This document shows positions 1 to 13,223 of a stretch of DNA of 64,000 nt, in pieces. This stretch comes from Magicicada septendecula. Its lineage: Eukaryota > Arthropoda > Insecta > Hemiptera > Cicadidae. How positions within the stretch are numbered: position 1 is the first letter of the stretch; every line of letters begins with the position of its first letter. The stretch covers positions 691,166,268 to 691,230,267 of the forward strand of contig CM068367.1 of the NCBI GenBank assembly GCA_034769895.1, read 5' to 3'. The notes under the pieces are model-generated. The model searched no databases, was not told the DNA's origin, and worked only from the letters and a program-made list of their open reading frames with translations. The position numbers and the translations under genes were made by a program.

Positions 1-105
1 AGACAGAGATACAGACAGACAGATAGACGGACAAAATCTTTACAGTTACAATCCAGATAGGTCTATGTATAGCCATAAATCACCTAATTTGGCTGCCTTT
101 TTCCT

Positions 106-400
106 CTAAATCAGTCTCCATCTCCTCACTTTCCCCATTCTCCACCTTACCTTCAAAAGTACCGTCTTCGTGTCACTAAGACCTTCAACCTTTACCTCAA
201 TTTCTTCTCCCATAAGGCTCCAAACACAATTAGGCCTATTGTCGGCTTTCCTCTCATGGTCACACCATGTCAATCTTTTCTCTTCAATAAAGCCTAATGT
301 ATCCTCTTGTTCGCTCATTCTTCTCTTAATCTCCTCGTTTAATAAACCTATCCAATCCCTTCTTCTCCAGTAATCCGTCTACTGATTTTATTCTTGTGCT
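106..400 (-). pseudogene. LINE-type retrotransposon ORF2 C-terminal remnant
   Basis: The minus-strand reading contains a stretch of the type NEEIKRRM...EDTLGFIEEKRLTW..H.RKADNR. It resembles the tail that follows the reverse transcriptase domain in many animal non-LTR retrotransposons (typically E-E-K-R-L-x-W-Y-G-H-V-R-R-M). The family role would be retrotransposition, but only the last part is visible, the Y-G-H-V core is altered, and no RT domain lies next to it in the window. A short open frame ends at 106. I infer a 5'-truncated dead copy. The match rests on one short motif region, so a chance resemblance is possible. Confidence 0.45.
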
Positions 401-934
401 GTTTGTTGATTACCCAGTTCCCAGCTCTATAAGTCGTTATACTCCGGACTCTAGTTTTATATATTCTTGCTTTGTGTCTGTCCTAGAGTACCGAGCTGAG
501 CTGTCAGATACTTGTTCTAGTTCGCTGTAGTCTTTTTTTATCTCCTCCTTTGTTGTACCTAATGAATACTAACTATTTAAACTTCTTCTGTTCCTTTTGT
601 TTTTCATCCATTTTCCGCTACATCCTCCACTTGGCCTGATTTGCCAACTAATTTTCTTATCTTAAAGCTGAGATCGCCTTCATCCTGAGTGACCTCTACT
701 TGAGAGCTTTGCTGCGCTTCTTCGAAGTGTCACACCGAATAGAATTTTTAGTTTCTATGACATATAACGTATTAATGCTTTATTACCTAAATCTAAAACG
801 TGGCACTCCCTCAGTCCGTCTTTACATAGTTATCCTTTCTTTATTGATGTACATCAGTACAATCTCAGCAAGCAATTATTAACTCTAAGTTTAGTTAACA
901 AACTGTAACTTTTGTAAGATTTATTTATAAACTG
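401..934. other. Non-coding stretch, nothing recognised
   Basis: T-rich sequence with only short open frames. I see no domain, splice-flanked exon or repeat end here. Confidence 0.5.
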
Positions 935-2583
935 TACAGAGGTGTGCAAATTATGAGACTCGTGGCTAATTTTTTATACTTTTGCAGTTTTCATACATAG
1001 GTTTTTGCTACAAATTAAGACTCCAGGTCTGTTCTGTAATGTTGTCAGTTTTACTCGTTTAATACCTAAGGCCACTGGTCTTCTCTCTAAAAAATTGATT
1101 TGGGAAACTTACATTTCTTAAAAATTCTCTCAGCTGTCTCAGGCGTGTTTGTGTTTTACGCCAGCTGTTTTGTTTATTGTACTGGTGCATAATTCATTAC
1201 TTTATTGTACTTGTTTTGTATTTTAGTTTATAAATTATGGTAGATGTAAGTGTTTTAGTGTTACTTTAATTTCTTTAAGTGAATAAAAGTATTATCTCTG
1301 CTTTATCAGAACATTAATTATGTCAACGATGTTAACGATTTTTTCGTGAAAAGTGAGATTCCAGGAAGTCTGACAAACCTATCGCCAAGGTAAAAGGCTT
1401 TGGTTAGATCCTTAATAAAACAGGAAAACGCGATATATAACAAAATTTGATGTTTCAGAAAATTAGTCAGGCTTAGACTACTAATGTTTCACTCAAATGT
1501 GGTGAGGTTCTAGGTTTGAAACGGAAAGGTAACTATCATCCAGAATCCAACATAAGCCCACAAATGGGGCTAAAACCTGCTCACGTGACGAAATCAGACT
1601 GAATGGCAACTAGCAAAGACATTTCTATCTACACAATATCATTTGGAATGGAAGTATTATTAACTAACTCAGACTTATTCAGACACAACTTTATATCGCT
1701 GACCTTTCATGCGCAGGCCACGTTAAAAAGGGAAAATTAAGTATGCATAGCTATGAAAAAACTGATTTGGGCTAAGGAGTTATAGAAAAGTCTATTAATG
1801 CCTCTAGCAATCTAATATATTATAATATTTTAACCAAAAGTAAATAATTAAGGCCATACCCTAACTTAGACTTTTTGTACTTCTTTTTATAGTGGAGCTG
1901 AGAAATAAAAAAAAAGATTTCTTTTTTTCTTTCGTTTTTCTGATAAGTCCATGTTCTAAATAATGGTCAATACGTATGCCATTTAAATTTTGAGTGTATC
2001 AACCCCAACGTGTTACACAGACAGTCAAATACAAAACCTCAATATTGAATTGGAGCTGCATGTCTTCTGAATAAACTTGAAGATTATACATATTGTACAA
2101 AGAAAATGAAGCAGGGCCAGTACGGAAAAGTCCTAAAAACTCAACTTTTTCCCTAATTTAAGGACTGGTTTCGTAATAGAGACTAAAGATGTCATGAATT
2201 TGCGCCTACCCACAAAGCCCAATATACTCTGAATTTTCTGGCAGAAAATAATGTCAGTATCATTCCTTGCCCAAGTAGTCATCCATATACAAATTCTATA
2301 GAACACCTTTGGCAATTATTAAGCAATTATTTTTAAAAAATCAAGAATAAGACCGTCTCTACAAAGACTAATCTTGTAGCTGAACTTGCACGAATGTCGC
2401 ACAGGATGAAGACACAAGACAAACTGTGAAACTCTTATCAAAAACACATCAATCAAATATCATATTATCATAAAGAACAAACATTAATATAAGTCAAAAT
2501 ATGTCAATAAAACAGATTTATTGATAAAATGTAGGTTTGTCTTAAATTCCTAGATTCAGTCTAATAATTTGCACACCTCTGTA
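935..2583 (+). mobile_element. Tc1/mariner transposon with TIRs and TA duplication
   Basis: The left end (937 on) reads CAGAGGTGTGCAAATTATGA and the right end (to 2581) is its near-perfect inverted copy, with one or two mismatches in about 24 bases. Both ends are flanked by TA (935-936 and 2582-2583), the target duplication typical of Tc1/mariner. The body is about 1645 bp, a normal length for this superfamily. The plus strand carries a degenerate transposase (separate entry). The copy is non-autonomous because the coding frame has many stops. It lies 5' of the MDP1 terminal exon, so probably in that gene's last intron. Confidence 0.9.
1432..2460 (+). pseudogene. Tc1-like DDE transposase pseudogene
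   Basis: The clearest part is an open 47-codon stretch (2193-2333) with F-L-A-E-N-N-V-S-I-I-P-C-P and then S-I-E-H-L-W. These match the Tc1 transposase region 'FLAENNVSIIPWPARSPDLNPIEHLW', which holds the last catalytic acidic residue. Here the usual W-P-A-x-S-P-D-L-N-P is eroded to C-P-S-S-H-P-Y-T-N-S. A TAA follows at 2334. Upstream (from about 1432) all three frames are broken by stops, so the left limit is approximate. The family cuts and pastes the element at TA sites in the nucleus; this copy cannot encode an active enzyme. Confidence 0.75.
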
Positions 2584-2808
2584 TACATTTATCTTACATA
2601 AATGATTGAGCTGAAGCAAAACTTCATGAACTGCTGTACTTGCTGACGTCATGATGTAGCAATGTAGTTGGAGAAAACATTAAACTATTTACATGCTTAT
2701 GTTATTTGTGTTATCAATACGATATGACATTACTCACTATTATACTATATTCAACATAAGTACTAAAAAATTAACGAAACGTAGAAATAATCGTTATTTC
2801 TCTTACAG

Positions 2809-2974
2809 GATAAAAAACAAGGCACGAATACCATTTGAAGACATGTTATATTTTGACAGCGAAACTGATGAGTTGAAATGTGTAGAAGGTTTGGGTGTGG
2901 TATCGCATTTGTGTACCAAGGGACTATACATCAACGATTTTCAAGAAGGCCTTGACAAATTTAAACTGAATTAA
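2809..2974 (+). CDS. MDP1: MDP1 terminal exon (magnesium-dependent phosphatase 1, HAD family)
   Basis: MDP1 is a small, Mg2+-dependent HAD-superfamily phosphatase. A pyrimidine-rich 3' splice site (TTTCTCTTACAG, ending at 2808) precedes an open reading that begins with the last base of a split codon and ends at TAA 2972-2974. The 54 residues follow the animal MDP1 C-terminus: a short x-I-P-F-x-x-M block, then the metal-site loop Y-F-D-S-E, then a LGV segment and a final E-G-L-D-K-F helix. The family normally has F-F-D-D-E in that loop, so the second Asp is Ser here, which may weaken or abolish catalysis. The N-terminal exons (DxD motif, cap) must lie left of the window; I do not find them in 1-2800. 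It points the same way as the first-exon-like piece at 49.6 kb. The call rests on remembered family sequence, not a search. Confidence 0.75.
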
Positions 2975-4239
<1,265 letters not shown>

Positions 4240-7200
4240 GGAGAGAGGCGGACACTCGAGCGCAACCTGTAACAGAAAAACATATTACATGTTATTAAGC
4301 ACTTCAAAAACTTCCTTTGATAATAACGTTATTAAGTGTAATATTACACTCATATAATCTATAGGCTACGCTATAAACTGAATAGGCTTCCTTACTAAAA
4401 TTTAATTAGAAGTTTACTTCTACATCAACAAAAAGCTTAAAACTGTCGAAGCCTACAACTTATAAATTAAAACTGTCTCACAACGATGCCTTGATCCATT
4501 ATTTTTATTTTCAAATCCGTAAATCCTATTTTCTTTTTGTTTAGTGTTTCTGATTATAGTTATTGCAGTTTGTTTATGTATTCCAATAATCTGATAATTT
4601 GTTTAATTCATTTTTTGTTATACTTTCTTGTTGTTCAAACAAATTTCGCATTTAATACATGTAGGCACTAATTGTTATGGTCCATTACTTTTTCACTTAA
4701 GTGAATACCACGCTTCACTGAAGTCTTCGCAGACCAGTTAAATACAAAGAGTATCCCACTTGTGAACGCTGAGTAGAACCACAATAGGGTGTAAGAGTGT
4801 GTGTCAGTACAGCATTTCGCCTGTTGTACATGATGAACGTTGTTTGGTATCCGTTCCACACGGTACAGATAGAGAGAAAGGGGGAGAGATGCACAAACTC
4901 ATTTTCTGAAAGTGTCAGCATTTTTTGTTGTTGCCTCAAATAAGTATATTCAGTGAAGCACTACATTAAAACACAATATGCAGAGTGCCTGCGTGCATTA
5001 TTGATACGTGGTTTTTTGCCAGGTCTCTTTAAAAAGAGATTTTCACCCGCGGATATCGAATCGTATCATGGTAGAAATATTTGGGACTATTAGAAAATAG
5101 TGAGTGATGCACAGGTAAGTGGAAATAGCATCAGGGCCTATTTATAGGCTCTTTATAGGGGCTATTTATTTATTTGGCTTTCGAAGCCAAACTTATTGTA
5201 TGCCTGTTAATGATCTGAAGGACTATCCTCATGTTTGTATTCGTATCAAACTACGTATGTTTGAACAATGTACTGGGAGTTAACAGAAGGCCCCAATTCA
5301 CGCAAAAGCGGTGAGTCAAGACCGCACACGGAGTATGCTTCAGTATGCTCAATCGAATGGAGACGATTATGTACGTATTTTAAAAATACATTTAATATTA
5401 AATTGTTATATTAGAGGAATTGTTATATTACATGAGGACAGCAAATATTAAATAAAATTATACTAAACTAGAATACAGTCGGGTACAATACGCTGTTTGT
5501 GCTGCTTACCCTGTTTATCCTCAATGTACTTCACCAATACTAAATAATATTTAACGAATTTTGAAATAATATAACAAAAAATAATAATAGTATCTGTCTA
5601 ACATTTGAATTTATAACAAATTGACTAAGCGTATTTCATATGAAATTGTTAAGCAATTTTATCTTATCAAGTAGTTCCTAAATACTGAATGAATGTGTCT
5701 ACAGTTAATGCTAGTATTATTATTATAATTTTAATGACATCTCTTGTCAAATAATAGTATATATTAAGTTGTTTAAGATCATTCCGTTTATTCTATCAAG
5801 CAAGTTCTATTTTAAAAAGTGTTATGTTCAAAAAATGCAATTTTATAGCACAATAGTATGTTACTGATAGTATGTACATTAGTGTACAAGGTGTATTTGT
5901 GTAATGAACAATATTACGCTGGGAAACTGAATATGCATATTTACAACACATAAAGCATTAGGACTACTTATAAACCTTTGATCCACATTAATCGCACGTA
6001 AAATAGTGAAGAATTAACCAAAAATGCTCAGTATTTATAGGAGACGGTAAATTACAACACGATGGAAATAAATTCTTTGTTCTCTTTAAAATCAACACGG
6101 ATTCAGAAAATATCTTCAAAAAACAAATTATACCAGAAGTATAGTGGACAGTAACTATAAAGGATACCTACACACCGAATTAGGCTATGCAGTATCTGCG
6201 TTCACGTCCTCAGCCTACAACTTCTCTTCACAGAAACGCGGTTCGCCTCTCTTATAAATAAAGTAAGATTGACAGAATTTGTGTAACCGTAAATTACTTT
6301 ACTCAGGAGTAGTTCAGAACAAATCCAATAAAGCTAAGAACGGTTACTTGTGATACTCTACTGTATGAAATTCTCTACAAGGAATTTAGACTAATACAGA
6401 TATCAAAATTAAATGAGAGTAAAACTTTGAAAATCATCCGACGGGTAAGTAGTTTAATTAACGGTGACGATAAAATAGTTTAAATAACGTTTAATTATTC
6501 CTAATTATGAATAAAGTTTGACTAAAATTTAAAATATAAAATTTTCTTTATTAAGCGATACAACAATACGTTATATTTTATTATTTAATGTGCCATTACA
6601 AATATTATTTCGAACAAGTCGGGAATGCAGAAATCTAGTGTAGGCGAGATTCTGAAAAAACGTGATAAATATAAGTTTTACATCCAAAAAGTAGTATGTT
6701 ACACCAATATGTGAGGATAATAATAGTACAAAACCACACCTTAACAAGCCTCAGGAAGACCTGACTCTCGTACAGAGAACAGAGTATTATCACATGCTTT
6801 CGTTTAGTGTCTCTGTATAATAGTTAGTATAGGCCTACATTTGCACGTGGTATGTTAACTCGAGTCATAACAAAAACGTCAAATTCGATATAACCGAAAT
6901 CATTTTACCTGAAATATAATTTTCATCTCGTTTGAGCTGAAGTAGGTTCCAGTGCCAAACCTTCCGATGTGCCTTTCCCTTGTGGAGTACATTCCCTGAG
7001 TCTAAGCCTCAGGAAAGAGAAAGCCTCGAATGAAGATGTCATTGAAGAAAATAAATGAGAAACGAGTAATGTGAAAACACTAAGGTAACGCCTAAATAAC
7101 AGAAGAAATAAATTGATTGAACATCTACTAGGACATAATACGTACCTGCATCACAAAACGTAAACTGGAAGGAAAAAATACAGAGGACGGCTAAGCACAC

Positions 7201-7688
7201 AATTCATAGAACAACTGAGAGTGTGGTAGCAAAAGATTCTAGTAAAACAAAGAAAACGACACTATAGTAGAAGCCTCTATATAGTGACCCACCAATCTGA
7301 GGACCGATGAGAGAAAATATCAATGCAGAGATTTATTGAGGAATTGAGTATATCAGTTCAAATTTACAAAAAATATGCAACAATAATATGTAAAAAACAA
7401 TCAAAACTGTACATTCTAAGAAAGACATGATATTTATGGAACAAAATAAAATAAAGTGCCAGTCACCTCCGCCCGAGCGAATGTAGAAATTGTTGATTAG
7501 ATGCAAAGAGGTCGCTCCCGGAGTGTCCTTACTGCGAGAAAATATTGCTCTCTCGCTTAGAAGGGTGACAGGCACCATCAAAGCAACTGTTATCAGTGGT
7601 AATTGATTTTTTTATCTCGCATCAGTTTAGTTACGTTGTTGACAAATTTCTGCACATAAATGGGTCTATTCCATTGAAGGCGATAAGT
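4240..7688. other. Non-coding stretch, nothing recognised
   Basis: AT-rich with frequent stops in all frames. The longest open readings (about 60-82 codons, minus strand near 4.7-4.9 and 7.3-7.6 kb) match no family I know. Local palindromes exist (for example TCTCTTTAAAAAGAGA near 5025) but I cannot assign a function. Confidence 0.5.
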
Positions 7689-8009
7689 TGCGGCTGATGA
7701 ATACTAACTGTGACAACACAGCGGCAACGTTGAAACAGAACAGTAATCTCATCTTACTAACGGTGCAATCTGATTGGTGCACAGAGACACTTCGGCGAAC
7801 TGCTGCGAAACTAGGAACACATTATTACGTCAAAGGCTTCCGAAAGTTAATCTCCATGCTGAGTCGACCTCCTAAGTGGTGCCAATGCACATCAACACGG
7901 TGTCAAAGAAAATATATTACGGAAATGATCACGTTATATTGGCATTAGTGACTAAAAACAACGACGAAGCAGCAGTTTACATGAGCTCTCTCTCCCCTCC
8001 GGTCACTCA

Positions 8010-8066
<57 letters not shown>

Positions 8067-11000
8067 AGAAACTCGTGTGTGTGTCTGTCTATTAATTTTA
8101 GAATTGGAAGTTTTAGCGAACGTAACTGGTGTCGTTCGGAAGCGTCTGGTAGCCTGTGTGCCTTACCTGTCCCTTCTCATTCTTTCGTAATTCCGGATAG
8201 GCGCCAAATTGTTTTTTCGTGAAAACAATTAAAAAGTTTTTATCTGTATAGTTTGATATTGCACTATTGTAAATTCGAATCGCTCGCCGTCTGGCTTGTA
8301 ACTGCTTCTCGTTCGAGTGGGGGACAACGTGTTGCCAACTTGGAATAATGTTGGTTATGTTGACCCACTGCTAGTAAACAAAACATACATACTATTCTTT
8401 ACAAATAAATACTGGACAGTTTGTTATCGGTTCACACTCTTTTATTAGGCTTTGATTTGTTGATTTTCGTTTACGCTTTATACAAAATAATAATTGGTAT
8501 AATAATTTTAGCCTCGGCAATATATTCGTTCACTCAGCGGATCGCTAGGTTGGCAGTACAATGTTTATATTAAACGCAAGACAGCGTGGTTATTACTTTA
8601 CAAAATAAATCTGCCTATAGAGTCCTTTTAAGTACGAAACAGAGGTTTATATAACAAGATAACAAAATTAGAACATATCATTTAAAGTTCGTGATCACTA
8701 AAATTAAATAAGGTTTACTATAAATTAAATATTGTGGTGTTGAAGTGTGACAGTGTTGTTGGTGTATACATAGGTTATCATTTGGTTATTCAGTGTTTAC
8801 AAAGTTACTTTTTTATTTTATCAATCCTTGAAAAATACCTTCAGTGATAGTGAGAGTTTTATTATTTAGTTATAATTTTTGAAAGAGAATTTGTTTTTTA
8901 TAAATCAATAAATTCAGCAATACTCAACGTTAGTAGATAAGAGATGTATTGTCAGTCGTCAAGTGGGGTAATGTGTTGATGTCGATTCTTCTTTCTTCAG
9001 TCTTGGGCTTCAGGAATAGTTGGCATCTTCTTCTGGTCGAATTCCATATATTTTTTGGTCATCTGGATTAATTCCGACCTGGTCCTTGGTGTAGTTTGGT
9101 TGGAATGTCCTCTCGTCAGTTACTCTGGTCCTTCTTCATCAAATTATGGGCATTTATACTGTTTTAGAGTTAAAATTTTGAGCCCTTCACGGCGTGGCGT
9201 CTCTCCAGTTAAGCGTCACTACTGATTTTTTGTTCCTAACTGAAAATTAGTCAATATTCGGTTGTTGTCATGGTAACTCAAAATTTTTGATTGGCTGAAA
9301 TTGGCTTGAGATTATTGTTAGGATATTTGAATTTTTATTTAAAATGGTCACAGATCTTCTAAATGTAATTAATCTTCAGTACTCCCTTTTTAGTAGTAAA
9401 TATTATTACCACTGTTCATATTTTGGCTCAAGGATTAATTTGACATCCAATACTATAATATTTACTTAGGTATCAACATTTTGACAGTTTTATTGATTTT
9501 ATTTAATTATACTGTTTTCTTAATTTACATTATTATCATAATATTTCTGCCTTAACATGATTGTCTAATTGTATTTTATAGTTTATGTGGCTTAGTCTTA
9601 CTAATGTCAGTGTTTAATTCTAAAAATTGAAGTCTTTTGTAGTTTGACAGTTGGGAATTTGCCTAGGCTTAAACAGCAATTGACTATTTTTCTTTAATAA
9701 CTGAGATTACATTTTATTCTCCCCTTGTATGGGTCCTGATTGTTTTAATACATGATTCTGTTTATTTGCTCAATGTTTATGTCTGTTCTTGTAATTGTGT
9801 GTGATTTTATTGGTTTCATATACTAATTTGTCTACTGTCATAACTGCCCTTTAGTGTCATTGTATCTGACTGTATTTATTTTGTTTCTTGTTTACTGGTT
9901 TTTGTTGGTGTTTAAGTCTTATTTATTACATCATATAACATAGCATCTTATGGTTTTAACAATTCCCATAGATATAATTCTTATTCATTAAAACACAATT
10001 ATTTGAGGCATAATTCTTACTCATTAAAAATAATTATTTACTTTTTATTATCCACTCATACTCTTCAGTGAGTAATAATTATTTTATAGTATTATCAAAG
10101 GAAAACAAACATATAAACATTGATTAACTATTTTGATTATTATAGAAAATCCTTATTACTAAACTTATCTGACACTATGTCATTAACTATGTTACCTGAT
10201 ACTATTGCACTATGTCTTACTAAATCTTATAATGATTATTAACTGTTTTTATACCTCAGTATTACAGACATTTTCTATATGGTGAATTGACACACTAATA
10301 GTCCTTCTTTCTTACTTTCCTAATAATCTTAATTGTCACTTATTATTTTAATTGACACACATTTAAAACTATGATAATCAGTTATCACTAAAGCTAACTT
10401 AATTTTAATACTATTAGTTTATTTAGTTACATTTTGGGTGTCCACTCATATTGGCCTTTCAACTATCACAGTCCTTCCTGTGTTTGACCATTATTAGATC
10501 TCACTCTTATAACTTATAACTTAGTTTATGCCCTTATAAACTTTGATTACGGTTTTATCAGTGTTTATCACTTTTTAATGGGGTTTATTCTCACTTTGGG
10601 GTATTAACACTAACACCTTGCACTCAATCTTGTTTTAGTGTTACTGGTGGGTAAAGATTAGTGTATTGCTTATTCAAAATTCTCTTTCTTACATTTATTT
10701 TAAAATGTTCATCCTCCTTACAATTTATTATCTCTTACTCTGTGTGGTTTGACTATACATGATATGTTTGTGTCGTGCTAATGTGATTTGTCCTAGTTTA
10801 CTCTATTTGTTTGGGTTAGTGTACCCTACTATATCTTAAGTCCTTAACAATTAATATTTCTAACTTGTCTGTTTTTACAATTATTATTATCATACATAAT
10901 TTTCATTAGTTAGTCTTTTTCATTGGTTTAACATTAGTTTTGTATTCTTTCTGGGTTTACTTTATTTTGCCATAGTTTACATGTCACTTCCTTGGTGTTG

Positions 11001-11413
11001 TTGCTGATTATATCTTCACACTTCCATGCTAATTCTTTGTTCATTATTATTTTTTTTATTTCTACACTCTTGTGGTAGTGTGGTGGCTAGTTCTAGTTCA
11101 CTTACAATTGTCATTATTTATGTTATTCTTGGTTTATGGGGCTGGTTCTACTCTCTCACGTACCATCTATTGGGCTATTCAGGTTAAATCGCCATGTATT
11201 ACTGTATTTAACATTTTGGTTTGTTTGTTTGTTACTTCTTTATTATTAGAGGTTACTTTTCTGACTACCTTGATGTGTCTGATCGTGTTATTATTTTGAG
11301 TCACCCATTCTTTAATCTCTGATTCATCCCTTTTTATTCTAGTGTTAATGATTAAATAATTTATCTTGTCATGTTTTCTCCATTATTGTTAGGTGAAGAT
11401 ATGTACCATTACA
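7689..11413 (-). repeat. Element B 3' LTR (long, about 3.7 kb)
   Basis: Direct repeat of the split copy at 18668-19142 and 33964-36931, with the same start (TGCGGCTGATGAATAC on the plus strand) and end (GAAGATATGTACCATTACA). It contains a (CT)n/(TA)n tract near 8010-8063, longer than in the other copy. At 8186-8189 it keeps the uninterrupted site (TTTCGTAATTCC) where element A entered the other LTR. It is very T-rich on the plus strand from about 9.3 kb on. The other LTR lacks about 265 bases that are present here near 10335-10599. Confidence 0.85.
8021..8063. repeat. (TA)n tract inside element B LTR
   Basis: About 21 TA units following a short CT run. The matching tract at 19000-19016 in the other LTR is much shorter. 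Confidence 0.95.
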
Positions 11414-11992
11414 TATTGCCCTGCCACTAAAATTGATTATTTCAACAAATATCGTTCAGTTTTTTGATTGGAATTATCAATCATTATTTCATTTTATTTT
11501 CTTAATCACTGGTTATTTTTGAGCAATAGATTCTTATTATTCTTGAGTGTCAGTATTCTTCTTGATCTTTGTATCGAATTTTAGTTTAATTTTCTTATCC
11601 CTTTGATATCTAATTCCCTAACATTTTTCCCTAACATTATATTGAATCGGATCGGAGGGGTACTTTTGACTCCATTGCTCCGCCGTAAAATACACATTTG
11701 ATTGGTGGACTTATCTACAGTCAATCGTTATAAAATTATACAAGTAGTCTTAGTGCGACTATAAAATAAATATCATTTGTAGGATTCTGCACATTATTAT
11801 TCTTTAGTTATACAATACATTATTTCAAATTATAATCTTTTCCTTTTATTCACACTCTTTAGCTCTTAGTGATTCGATATTATTAGTGGGTATGGTATAA
11901 ATGATCTTTTTATTATTATTTGTTTTGTTTATTTTTTCTTACTGTTTAACACTAGTTATTTATTAATTGGTTTCAGGATGTTTTTCTCGTTT

Positions 11993-12777
11993 TTAATAAT
12001 ATTTTTTCATAGAGGTTTGGTTGAATGTACCCTTTCTTCTTTGTGTCTTTGGGTCTACGATCTCATATGTGTTATCTTGGTTGTCTTTGCTTACTATGTA
12101 GGGTCCTGTGTATAGTAACAATAGCTTCTTGGCTATCCCTTCCAAGGTGCTTAGTAATCCTCTGTTTTTAAGTAATATTTGCTCTCCAATCTGATATTGT
12201 ATGGGCTTCGGTTGTATTTTCTTATATTTTTCTCTGATCTTGTCAGTCTTTTCTAATATCTTATTGTGAAATTGCACGTCATCGAATTGATATCCTTCGC
12301 CATTTGGAAATTGAATTACTGAAGTAATCTCTCTTGTCACCGCCTCCTCCATCGAAATTTGTGATCGGGTAAGATGTTTTTATCAAGTTGACAGGCTCTC
12401 GGAATTGAATTTCGCACTGATAATCCCTGACCTTTCCAGTTGTATCTGAAAATACGTGTTTGTAGCGGTTATACACTTCTATCAGTTGTTCAGCTTGTTG
12501 AAATGTTAATTGTGCGCTCGTTTTCTCTCTCTGGAAAGTTCGGATTTCTTCGATTTTTTCTTGCCATAGTTCTTCATTGTCGGTCTCGTCATAAATTCCA
12601 TTATTTAGTATATGTTCTCCAGTATTTTTGTATTTTTGGATATGGTACATTGTTTTATTTGGCTGTATTTCGTCACTATTGGTCAGTTCAGTTATCCACT
12701 GTATGTCACCCTTCTTCAAAATAAGTTTGTATTTGCTCAGGTCAATTATTGCTGAGTACTGGCGCAGCATATCGCAA
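11993..12777 (-). pseudogene. Element B pol remnant: RT N-terminal lead fused to integrase C-terminus
   Basis: Reading the minus strand from the hAT border, the frame gives a linker that runs into the usual lead of a gypsy RT (x-C-E-I-Q-F-R-E-P-V...S-Y-P-I). It then jumps, near 12350-12366, to an integrase C-terminal segment (Y-x-I-G-E-Q-I-L-L-K-N-R..., G-P-Y-I-V...Y-E-I-V-D) that ends at 11993. The RT catalytic core, RNase H and the integrase zinc and DDE domains are missing, so roughly 2.5 kb was deleted with a change of frame at the junction. A complete pol would copy and integrate the element; this one cannot. The basic, tryptophan-free tail is typical of the integrase C-terminal region. 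Confidence 0.8.
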
Positions 12778-13223
12778 CATGGGCGTATCCAGGGGGGGGG
12801 CAAGGGAGGGCAGCTGCCCCCCCCTTCCAACAAACTGGAAAACATTTAAAAAACCAATTTGTAAATAATTTATTAACAGACTGGTTGTTGATATTTCAAA
12901 ATGAAAGAAACTAATTACGAAATAGACACTCCCGTCATCTATGAGAAGTTATAAGAACTATAATCTTACGATTTCTCATAAGATTAGCTTATGTAACTCG
13001 CAACTCTTACTGTTACACGTCATGACGCCATCTCTGAGAAGTGAGAAGTGATAAGAACTACAACCTCTTTTTCTTATTAGAACACAACTCTTACAGTACT
13101 TACAGTACTTATCGTTAGAGTGAGTGCGGCGAAGTTACTTTCGCAAGTAACAATTTTTACGACATTAAGAAGTCAATTGCCACAATTTTTACTACAGGAA
13201 GAAGCCATACACTGAAAGATAAA

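Noticed and set aside
7688..8190. Frames at 7688-7948 and 7876-8190, repeated at 18676-19208
   Set aside because: Conserved only because they sit in the two LTRs of element B; they run into the TA microsatellite and match no protein.
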